Origin: Alphaproteobacteria bacterium
GTDB lineage: Bacteria > Pseudomonadota > Alphaproteobacteria > Micavibrionales > Micavibrionaceae
Assembly (NCBI GenBank): GCA_021775915.1
Contig: JAJFGW010000029.1
Coordinates: 62,001-126,000, forward strand
Length of the DNA: 64,000 nt
Reading direction: 5' to 3'
In this document: positions 33,914 through 40,647 of the stretch, one piece after another
Numbering within the stretch: position 1 is the stretch's first letter
Layout of the letters: every line of letters starts with the position of its first letter
Position numbers and translations under genes: made by a program
Notes under the pieces: model-generated
The model's input: only the letters and a program-made list of their open reading frames with translations
Database searches by the model: none
What the model was told of the DNA's origin: nothing

Positions 33914-34756
33914 ATGAAAATTTTAGTAGTTGACCGCGATACTCTTTCAACCCAGCTGATTAAATCAAAGCTGGAGGTGATGGGACATATCATCACAGAA
34001 GAACCCGTCAAAAATAATGCCCTTGAACTGCTGGAAAAAGAAGAATTCGATACGATCTTTTTCGACCCGGCACCGCTAAATAACGCGCGGCCTATCGTTC
34101 TCGGAATTCGGCGGTCAGTTAAAAACTACCCTTATATTGTCTTAATGTCCCAGGATATGAATCAAGAAGAGGCTATCCGCTCCGGCGCAAATGACCTTTT
34201 AGCCAAGCCGCTTGATGCCAGCAAACTTGAAGATATGGTAGGGAACGCCCAGCGTATAACAAGTTTAATCACCCGAATGGGTGATGAAAAAGAGGATTTC
34301 CCCAGCGCCGGTGGTGTTATTGCAAAATCAGCCTTCAACCAGCTATTTCTATCGGCTATTGACCGAGCTGACCGCTACGGCGAACAATCTTTCCTTGTTT
34401 TTATCGGTATTAAAAATTACCAGGAATTACTCAGTATGGACGGGCCGCACGCCGCTGCCTATTCCACAGCTAAATTATCACAATATTTGGTGCGCTTGCG
34501 CCGCCAGAGTGACATTATCGCCCAGACCGGGCAAAGCGAATATTGCCTCATGCTGCAAAGACCACAATATGAAACAGAGCCTATGGAAGCCGCCAACCGT
34601 TTTGCCGATGCTCTGGGCCAGCTTGATGATATTGCCTCCAGCGATAATGCGACAGTCGATGTCCATGTGACATTGCTTGACGTTCCTGTCGGTACAAAAC
34701 ATATCGAACATATTATTCGTTACGACAAGCAAGGCGTAAAAAAAGCCGGAAATTAG
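33914..34756 (+). CDS. Response-regulator receiver domain fused to a degenerate GGDEF domain
   Basis: 280 residues. Receiver domain (1-115): acidic pair at D7/D9, phospho-acceptor D51 (IFFDPAP) and K98 (AKPLD), so phosphorylation is plausible. The second half (~135-275) follows a diguanylate cyclase layout (AIDRADRYGEQSFLVFIGIKN), but the GGDEF signature is GQSEY and the metal and substrate residues are missing. It is probably not a cyclase; it may bind c-di-GMP or serve as an interaction domain. No histidine kinase is adjacent. Confidence 0.78.
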   Translation: MKILVVDRDTLSTQLIKSKLEVMGHIITEEPVKNNALELLEKEEFDTIFFDPAPLNNARPIVLGIRRSVKNYPYIVLMSQDMNQEEAIRSGANDLLAKPLDASKLEDMVGNAQRITSLITRMGDEKEDFPSAGGVIAKSAFNQLFLSAIDRADRYGEQSFLVFIGIKNYQELLSMDGPHAAAYSTAKLSQYLVRLRRQSDIIAQTGQSEYCLMLQRPQYETEPMEAANRFADALGQLDDIASSDNATVDVHVTLLDVPVGTKHIEHIIRYDKQGVKKAGN

Positions 34757-34788
34757 AGGTAAGCCTCAGGGTAAGAGCTTTTTAGCTA

Positions 34789-34817
34789 TGGCCAGCCCGC
34801 AAAAGCTCTTATATAAT
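34789..34817 (+). promoter_or_regulatory. Putative promoter with inverted repeats for the beta-barrel gene
   Basis: TGGCCA (34789-34794), a 17-bp spacer and a perfect TATAAT (34812-34817). An 11-bp inverted repeat (34772-34782 with 34801-34811) spans the promoter, and GTAACGTTAC, a perfect palindrome, lies at 34824-34833 on the predicted start site. Both are operator candidates. Confidence 0.45.
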
Positions 34818-34867
34818 GATCCTGTAACGTTACGCTCTTTTCTTTCCTCTCTTTTCAGAGGGTCTTC

Positions 34868-36298
34868 ATGCTCCGTTCTTTCCTCGCCGCACTACTAGGT
34901 GCGGGCATATTTTTGTTTTTTACCTCCGGCACTGTCATTGCTGCCGGACCGAGCAAGGGTCTTAAAATTGACCCGTTGCTGGAGCAGGCTATACGCAAAA
35001 CAGCGCAGCCGGAAATAGAAGAGGTAAAAGAAGTAGAAGAGCTATCCGCAAAAAAACCTGTTTTCGAAGAAGAACTTATTTGGAAAGAACCGAAAGCGGA
35101 GCCGCTTCCTGTTATTGAAGAAATTACAATCAAAGAAGAACCCCAAAAACCAAAAGGGCCGAGATCAATCGGCTCGAAATATAACGGCATGCTGTTTTTG
35201 CCCTCCTTCATCGCCAAAGAAGGCTGGAATGACAATGTTTTTGCAACGGATGGTAGCGGGAAATCGGATTTAGTAACCTATTTAACACCGAGCCTACGGA
35301 TCGAAATACCGGATATACGGCATGAAATTTCCTTTGAAGGCTCTTATGAGCTTAGAAAACACCTGGATAACAGCGATGAAGACCAGCACAACACAAAAAC
35401 AAAATTCGGGGGCCACCTGGAGGCCGAACGCGGATTTACTGTGCCCTTTGGTTTCGCCTGGGAGAGCACAAACGAAGAGCGCGAAGATGATTTAACCCAG
35501 CAAAGATCCGATAATCCGCTTAAAAGTGACGATTTCAAAGCAGAGGGGGGAATTCAATTTAAACCGGGAAGCTTTGGTCTTGCCCTAATAGGCCGCTACC
35601 ATAAACAACGCTACGAGGATGACACTTCAACAATCAACGCCGCCCAAGTTATCAGGCGCGATGCTGACCGCGACATAACAGGGTTTGAATTTAACACCTC
35701 ATTCGACCTCGACACTGAAAACACCCTGATGTTATGGGGCGGGACAGGGCAAAGAGATTATGAGCGACAAAACTTTCAAGGTGGCGGCTTTACCGGCCCG
35801 CGGCGAGACAGCAAGACCTTTTCCGGCATGATGAGCTGGCTATTTAATTATGAAGGCCTGGCGGGCCATATGAGCTTTGGAGTGCACGATTACAACTATG
35901 AAAGCCCGGCAATACAGGACGTAAAAGAATTTGTCGGCGACATAGAGATAGAGCATAAACTCAGCGATCTGACATCCCTAAATTTCCAGCTGGCGCGTAC
36001 CATCGACGAAGACGAAGAAGTTATTGATCCGATCATTCATTCCCGGGTAGGGCTTTATTTTGACCACCGACCATGGGAAGAAATTCTGGTTGCTGTCGGT
36101 GCTGATTATGATTTTCTGGAATTCAACAACTCTGGCCGTGATGATGAAACATGGAAATTCCGGGTGGTTGCCGATTATTTCATGAGCAATATCTGGGCTT
36201 TTGGCGGCGAATACGTCTACACAATAAGAGACAGCGAACTGAACGGCCTTGATTTTGACCGCAGCATCTTTTTATTACGGGCCAGAGGCCGGCTTTAA
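34868..36298 (+). CDS. Outer-membrane beta-barrel protein (BBP2-like)
   Basis: 476 residues; AGAGGG precedes the ATG. Signal peptide (MLRSFLAALLGAGIFLFF ... VIAAG), then a Glu/Pro/Lys-rich linker (~40-105, PKAEPLPVIEEITIKEE), then ~360 residues of alternating beta-strands (FIAKEGWNDNVFATDGSG starts it; the end is LLRARGRL). This is the layout of the BBP2_2/exopolysaccharide outer-membrane barrel families. It may be a polysaccharide export or adhesion barrel; no export partners are adjacent. The acidic linker may bind peptidoglycan or a periplasmic partner. Confidence 0.75.
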   Translation: MLRSFLAALLGAGIFLFFTSGTVIAAGPSKGLKIDPLLEQAIRKTAQPEIEEVKEVEELSAKKPVFEEELIWKEPKAEPLPVIEEITIKEEPQKPKGPRSIGSKYNGMLFLPSFIAKEGWNDNVFATDGSGKSDLVTYLTPSLRIEIPDIRHEISFEGSYELRKHLDNSDEDQHNTKTKFGGHLEAERGFTVPFGFAWESTNEEREDDLTQQRSDNPLKSDDFKAEGGIQFKPGSFGLALIGRYHKQRYEDDTSTINAAQVIRRDADRDITGFEFNTSFDLDTENTLMLWGGTGQRDYERQNFQGGGFTGPRRDSKTFSGMMSWLFNYEGLAGHMSFGVHDYNYESPAIQDVKEFVGDIEIEHKLSDLTSLNFQLARTIDEDEEVIDPIIHSRVGLYFDHRPWEEILVAVGADYDFLEFNNSGRDDETWKFRVVADYFMSNIWAFGGEYVYTIRDSELNGLDFDRSIFLLRARGRL

Positions 36299-36305
36299 AA
36301 AAGAT

Positions 36306-36334
36306 TTGACAAAAGAACATTTGTAGAACATTAT
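36306..36334 (+). promoter_or_regulatory. Promoter with LexA-type box GAAC-N7-GAAC
   Basis: TTGACA (36306-36311), a 17-bp spacer and CATTAT (36329-36334). The spacer contains GAACATTTGTAGAAC (36315-36329), the alphaproteobacterial LexA motif GTTC-N7-GTTC on the other strand. Transcripts would meet the terminator at 36363 or read through into the gene at 36413. Confidence 0.45.
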
Positions 36335-36353
36335 AGAGAAACAAAGAGACGAA

Positions 36354-36377
36354 ATGTATCCAAAGCCCGCTATTTAG
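36354..36377 (+). CDS. Possible 7-codon leader ORF inside a terminator hairpin
   Basis: ATG at 36354 preceded by AAAGAGACG; encodes MYPKPAI and stops at TAG within the loop of the hairpin at 36363. Ribosome presence would open the hairpin. It may be chance. Confidence 0.2.
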   Translation: MYPKPAI

Positions 36378-36390
36378 TGGGCTTTTTTTT
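36363..36390 (+). terminator. Rho-independent terminator
   Basis: Stem AAGCCCGC/GTGGGCTT (8 pairs, one G-U), loop TATTTA, followed by a run of T. It serves the beta-barrel gene and/or attenuates the LexA-type promoter just upstream. Confidence 0.8.
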
Positions 36391-36412
36391 GTTAAAATAA
36401 AGGAAATTAATC

Positions 36413-36748
36413 ATGACCACATTATTACCTACAGATGCTGATGATAACCCAATTCCAGCGATACGCCTAAAAGGCGGCAATGCCCACAGCATCACAACTT
36501 CGGCAACATCAGCAAAAAACACGACCGCTTTTGACAGTGAAACCCGTATCGTCAGCCTGTACGCTACAGAAGATATCTATGTAAAATTTGGCACTTCAAG
36601 CGTAACCGCCACAACATCAGATCATTTCTTCCCGAAAGGCATTTATTACGATTTTTCCATCGGTGGTGGCAATACATCGCAATTCACTCATATAGCGGCC
36701 CTGCAAGTTAGCGCTGCCGGAGTAGTTTACATCTCCGAAAAAGAATAA
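36413..36748 (+). CDS. Small hypothetical protein, phage-protein-like
   Basis: 111 residues; AAAGGAAATTAATC precedes the ATG. No signal peptide or membrane segment; Thr/Ser/Gly-rich and beta-predicted. The stretch EDIYVKFGTSSVTATTSDHF and the close GVVYISEKE resemble small uncharacterised proteins found with prophage structural genes, but no other phage gene is here. If read-through from the LexA-type promoter occurs, it would be damage-inducible. Convergent with recR, 3 nt apart. Confidence 0.7.
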   Translation: MTTLLPTDADDNPIPAIRLKGGNAHSITTSATSAKNTTAFDSETRIVSLYATEDIYVKFGTSSVTATTSDHFFPKGIYYDFSIGGGNTSQFTHIAALQVSAAGVVYISEKE

Positions 36749-36751
36749 TAG

Positions 36752-37348
36752 TTAGAGGGCGGCCCGGGACTTTAAGGCGGTGGTGATGGTGCCATCATCA
36801 AGGTAATCCAGCTCACCGCCAACCGGGACACCATGGGCCAGGCGTGTTATTTTAGCCTCAGTTACACTTTCCAGCTTATCCATTAAATAATGCGCTGTCG
36901 CTTGCCCATCGACTGTGGCACTCAGCGCCAGAATAATTTCCTGCGGCGGGCTCTGCTGTACGCGCCGGGTTAGCGCCGTAATACTCAGATCATCCGGCCC
37001 AATACCATCCAAGGCCGATAAAACGCCGCCAAGAATATGGTACTGGTCTCTGTACGCGCCTGTACGTTCAACCGCCCAGAGATCGGCAACACCGGCGACC
37101 ACACACAAAGTGGACTTAGCCCGCTTGGGGTCTCGGCAAATATGACAAGGGACAACCAAGTCCAGATTACCGCACAAATCACAAATTTTGATATTTTCAG
37201 CCGTTTGCTCCAGCGCATTAATAAGCGGATTCATCGCTTTGGCCTTATTGGTCAGAAGGTGCAGCGCAATCCGCCGCGCCGAACGCGGCCCCAGCCCAGG
37301 TAAACCGGCAAGCGCTTTAATCAAGCTATCAAGCGGCCCTTCTCTCAT
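36752..37348 (-). CDS. recR: Recombination mediator RecR
   Basis: 198 residues, normal length. Helix-hairpin-helix GLGPRSARRIALHLL, C4 zinc finger (CDLCGN ... CHICRD), and a Toprim domain (LCVVAGVADLWAVERTG). With RecF/RecO it loads RecA at gaps. The usual neighbours dnaX and ybaB are absent. lolA is 12 nt upstream on the same strand. Confidence 0.96.
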   Translation of the reverse strand: MREGPLDSLIKALAGLPGLGPRSARRIALHLLTNKAKAMNPLINALEQTAENIKICDLCGNLDLVVPCHICRDPKRAKSTLCVVAGVADLWAVERTGAYRDQYHILGGVLSALDGIGPDDLSITALTRRVQQSPPQEIILALSATVDGQATAHYLMDKLESVTEAKITRLAHGVPVGGELDYLDDGTITTALKSRAAL

Positions 37349-37360
37349 TTTCTGCTAATG

Positions 37361-37972
37361 CTAATCATTGTAATGTTCTTCAAACCGTTTCGGATTGCTA
37401 TATATAAAAAGATTATCGGCCAGCTCAATATTAGTTTTAAGCTGAAAAAGCTCAATTTCCGTGACCGCCCCCATAGAATCCGTGATCCGCCACTTTTTAA
37501 GGGCCATAGGGTTTTCAGTAAAGCCCAGCGTCAAGGAACCGGCATCCGGATCATCTGATTGTGCCAGCGTAATTTGTAAAAGCTCGCCCTTATTTTTAAC
37601 CTCCACCACACTAACTTCGCCCTCCAAGCGCAAATCAGGGCGCAACAGAAAATCAGCCAGTGTCATGCCAATGAGAGCATTGGTCTGCTCACCAAGCTCT
37701 GCATCATAAAAATAAATCAGAAAACCGTCGGCAACGACAAAATCCTCAATCGGATCATCATACTCAAACCGCAGCCTCCCGGGGCGATTCAGGTAAAACG
37801 TACCAATTAATTGTGCCCCGTTCTGCGCGGTTTGCAGGAAACGCGCCTGCGCCGTATTTAAACTATTCAAATAGCGCTCCGCCTCAACAACCACAGACGA
37901 GCGCTGCGGCCCTTCTGCAAAGGCAGGGACACAAAGCATCATCAGGACTATCGAAGAAAGAAACCATCTCAT
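37361..37972 (-). CDS. lolA: Outer-membrane lipoprotein carrier LolA
   Basis: 203 residues from the ATG at 37972, which begins a good signal peptide (MRWFLSSIVLMMLCVPAFA). LolA pattern: AERYLNSLNTAQARFLQ, NRPGRLRFEYDDP, then the hydrophobic half-barrel. It carries lipoproteins from LolCDE across the periplasm. Alphaproteobacteria often lack LolB, and none is visible here. Seven codons upstream would be needed for the longer frame. Confidence 0.9.
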   Translation of the reverse strand: MRWFLSSIVLMMLCVPAFAEGPQRSSVVVEAERYLNSLNTAQARFLQTAQNGAQLIGTFYLNRPGRLRFEYDDPIEDFVVADGFLIYFYDAELGEQTNALIGMTLADFLLRPDLRLEGEVSVVEVKNKGELLQITLAQSDDPDAGSLTLGFTENPMALKKWRITDSMGAVTEIELFQLKTNIELADNLFIYSNPKRFEEHYND

Positions 37973-38119
37973 ATCTGTATTGATATAGAACAAATTTATT
38001 AAAGAAAAGCCGAACGTTCCGAAAAAACATTGTTTTTAACTTGCAATATGTCCGATTACTTTGTCATAGTACGAACTTCATAAAGATAATAGCGCTCTAA
38101 ACGCAGGAGATTGGGACCA

Positions 38120-39460
38120 ATGAGTAATAATGATGACGGCAATAATAACAACAACGAAAGAGGCATGCTTTCCTGTTCCTTTTGTCACGCAAGTGAGCTT
38201 CAAGTAGATAGACTGGTCGCAGCAGAGACAACTCTTCCAGATGGCTCGAATGTAACGATATGTAATGAGTGCAATGAAGACGCCTCAGCCATTTTCAGGC
38301 AGCAAGCAGAAATATCACGCAACGACAATACAAATAAAGCCCCCATCCCCGAAGACATTGAAAAATTTCTCAGCGATTACGTGATTGGCCAGGACGAAGC
38401 AAAAAAAGTACTCGCCGTTGCTGTTTACAATCATTACCAACTTCTGGCTCACAATGAAACCAACAGCGATATTGAATTGTCCAAATCAAATATCTTAATG
38501 GTCGGGCCAACAGGCTCTGGAAAAACACTCGTTGCGGAAACACTGGCAGGCATTCTTGATGTACCCTTTACCATCGCTGATGCGACGACCCTGACCCAAG
38601 CCGGTTATGTCGGCGAAGATGTTGAAAATATCATTGGTAACCTTCTGGAAGCCGCAGAAGGCGATGTTGAACGAGCGCAGCGCGGTATCGTTTACATTGA
38701 TGAAATAGATAAAATTACCCGTAAATCCAGTAGCTCGACCCTCTCCCGTGATGTATCCGGCGAAGGTGTACAGCAATCTTTGCTAAAAATAATTGAAGGC
38801 CGCGACGTTTCTGTGTCACCGCAAGGAGGAAACAAACGTCCAGGAACAGAAGAGACTAAAAAAATTAATACGTCGAATATCCTGTTCATTTGCGGCGGCG
38901 CTTTTGCCGGACTAGACAAGATTATAGCCCGTCGTGGTAACGATAAATCTCTTGGTTTTGGTGCTGAAATCAAGGAAAAAGACAAACGTAATACAGGTGA
39001 AATCCTGGCGAATATAGAACCTCAGGATTTGCTAGAATACGGATTAATTCCTGAGTTTGTTGGCCGGGTACAGGTTATTACGACCTTGCGGGATCTGGAT
39101 GTGACCGCTTTAACCAAAATTTTGACCGAGCCTAAAAATGCACTGATTAAACAATACCAGAAACGTTTCAGTCTGGAGAACACAAAACTATCCTTTACCG
39201 ATGATGCGCTGGAGGCAATTGCGAAAAAAGCCATGGCTCGTGAAACAGGAGCGCGAGGTTTAAGATCTATCCTGGAAAATATATTACTTGATACAATGTT
39301 TAAGCTACCCGGCATCAAAAAAGTAAATAACAATCTTAAAGAAGTTGTCATTAATGCTGAGGTTGTAGCTGGCAATGCCAAACCGCTTTATGTTTACGAA
39401 GACAAACCGCAAAAAGAACCAGCCAATAAAAATGTGGCGGCAAAAAAAATCATGCCCTGA
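38120..39460 (+). CDS. clpX: ClpX-like AAA+ unfoldase, solitary copy
   Basis: 446 residues from the ATG at 38120 (AGGAG upstream; a TTG at 38111 is too close to it). Zinc domain with C19, C22, C48, C51; Walker A GPTGSGKT; Walker B YIDEID; pore loop GYVGED; sensor region [12 protein letters not shown]. The ClpP-docking loop normally reads IGFG and here reads SLGFG. An Asn-rich N-terminus precedes the zinc domain. No clpP, tig or lon is adjacent, so this may be a second ClpX. Confidence 0.9.
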   Translation: MSNNDDGNNNNNERGMLSCSFCHASELQVDRLVAAETTLPDGSNVTICNECNEDASAIFRQQAEISRNDNTNKAPIPEDIEKFLSDYVIGQDEAKKVLAVAVYNHYQLLAHNETNSDIELSKSNILMVGPTGSGKTLVAETLAGILDVPFTIADATTLTQAGYVGEDVENIIGNLLEAAEGDVERAQRGIVYIDEIDKITRKSSSSTLSRDVSGEGVQQSLLKIIEGRDVSVSPQGGNKRPGTEETKKINTSNILFICGGAFAGLDKIIARRGNDKSLGFGAEIKEKDKRNTGEILANIEPQDLLEYGLIPEFVGRVQVITTLRDLDVTALTKILTEPKNALIKQYQKRFSLENTKLSFTDDALEAIAKKAMARETGARGLRSILENILLDTMFKLPGIKKVNNNLKEVVINAEVVAGNAKPLYVYEDKPQKEPANKNVAAKKIMP

Positions 39461-39488
39461 GCCAGTATTCACTCTATGGCGCGGTTCA

Positions 39489-40253
39489 TCAGGGGGATAT
39501 CACGCCCCAGCTTACACCATCGCAAAACTCCAGAGCAGGGCCGCCAGTGCCAGGATTAACCATACAGACGAGACGCTTGGTATTGTCACAGCCGTCATTC
39601 ACTTCATTCCACCTGTTACCATTTGACCACTGCGTATGCCCCAGACGACCATTAACACCGGCCGAAGCCGTTGACCAGTTTGTACAATGATTTGTGCCTT
39701 GTGCGGCATTATTCCAATGCGTTGTATCTGTGGTAGCCCTGTTGGACCAGATATCAGAAACAACACCAAATTGTGCCGTAAGACTCCAATCGTCTGTATT
39801 GGCAGGGCCTATGCTGCTGCCATCCGTTATGAAAGAGCCTCCCCCATCACCGGTGACACTCGCATGAGCAAAGGCATACGACGTACTGGCATCCAGATTA
39901 TTACAGGTCGTACCATCACATAGGAAAGCTTTGACATGGGCGGCGTCAACCGAAGCCGTGCTCTTTCCTTTCCAATCATTTGCGTTTAAATCGGTTAGGC
40001 ACTTGGCGTCCGCACCGGAAAGCCCGCCCAGATTACCGGTATATGTGGCATTGGTTATAACAAAATAGCCGTTTGTGGGTGCCGCGCCGCTACTGTTATA
40101 GCGGATTGACCCCGCAAGGCTCGCTATGCAGGCGCGGTTATCATAGCCAATCAGGACAGAGCCTCCCGGAAAACCTCCTGATGTTTCCTGCGCGTGAAGC
40201 TCAACAGAAAAAACCAGCAAGAGAAGAAAAATAAAATTTATTACAATATGCAT
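39489..40253 (-). CDS. Secreted DUF1554-type protein
   Basis: 254 residues with a signal peptide (MHIVINFIFLLLLVFSVELHA). Residues ~65-235 match the DUF1554 layout: FVITNATYTGNLGGLSGADAKC, FLCDG, a Gly/Ser/Asn-rich middle, and several Cys likely to be disulfide-bonded (C-type-lectin-like fold). The close LEFCDGVSWGVI is a motif of surface proteins in this group. AAGGGG precedes the ATG. A long structured non-coding stretch lies upstream, so expression is probably controlled at RNA level. Function unknown; surface binding is plausible. Confidence 0.75.
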   Translation of the reverse strand: MHIVINFIFLLLLVFSVELHAQETSGGFPGGSVLIGYDNRACIASLAGSIRYNSSGAAPTNGYFVITNATYTGNLGGLSGADAKCLTDLNANDWKGKSTASVDAAHVKAFLCDGTTCNNLDASTSYAFAHASVTGDGGGSFITDGSSIGPANTDDWSLTAQFGVVSDIWSNRATTDTTHWNNAAQGTNHCTNWSTASAGVNGRLGHTQWSNGNRWNEVNDGCDNTKRLVCMVNPGTGGPALEFCDGVSWGVISP

Positions 40254-40261
40254 GTCTTAAA

Positions 40262-40522
40262 ACCCCTTCTTTTTCTTTCACAAAGAAAAGGCCGCCAAAG
40301 AGAAAAACTCTTGGCAGCCGGGAGTTAGTAACCGCTATACAAGAAACGGCGTGACAGCCTTTAGCTGACGCCTGGACATGCGCTGCCACCTCCCGGCCAA
40401 AGACCGAGTGACAGCATCCTTGATGCGCTTTACTAAAATAACGAAAACGCATCAATAACGGTTGATGCCAACCGCTTGTATAAAAGGGTTACTACGCCCC
40501 GAGCCTGTTCTCATGAACAGGC
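40262..40522 (-). ncRNA. Large structured intergenic RNA, possibly C4/cI-type antisense element
   Basis: The whole 394-bp gap 40254-40647 has no credible ORF. Visible pairings: GCCGGGAG (40317-40324) with CTCCCGGC (40390-40397); TAGTAACC and TATACAAG (40326-40333, 40336-40343) with CTTGTATA and GGTTACTA (40475-40482, 40487-40494), which crosses the first stem; GGCGT/ACGCC with inner CAGC/GCTG at 40348-40372; TGATGCG/CGCATCA at 40421-40454; CGGTTG/CAACCG at 40459-40474; GCCTGTTC/GAACAGGC at 40503-40522; and GCCAAAGAG/CTCTTGGC at 40294-40315. Many stems are mutually exclusive. On the minus strand it forms the 5' region of the DUF1554 gene. The GTTACTAACTCCCGGCTGCC stretch recalls phage P1/P4 C4/cI loci from memory only. 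Confidence 0.5.
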
Positions 40523-40647
40523 CTGTACTAATAATGAACAGAAACGGGGAAGAAGGCAAATAAAAATGAGAGGGCAAGCTCGATAATCCCGGTTTTCACA
40601 GGAAAGGTCATGAGGCATTTATAGCTACGTCTTAATAATTCCGAGTA
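40523..40647. other. Intergenic, no feature seen
   Basis: About 125 bases between the structured RNA and the end of ftsK, AT-rich. It could hold the promoter for the structured RNA; no clear hexamer pair was identified. Confidence 0.25.

Noticed and set aside
38041-38110. Heat-shock (sigma-32) promoter before clpX
   Set aside because: A CTTG-like -35 is present but no matching -10 at proper spacing could be fixed.
40201-40455. 84-codon minus frame overlapping the structured RNA (Icd-like peptide look)
   Set aside because: Overlaps the DUF1554 start and the stems; coding is doubtful, though the peptide resemblance to C4-associated ORFs is why the RNA was compared with C4.
40262-40522. Structured region as tmRNA, RNase P RNA or 6S RNA
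   Set aside because: No tag-peptide frame ending AxAA, no GAGGAAAGTCCGGGC-like core, no single long bulged duplex.
39489-40647. Diversity-generating retroelement target hypothesis for the DUF1554 gene
   Set aside because: No reverse transcriptase and no adenine-rich template copy of the C-terminal coding region found in the window.
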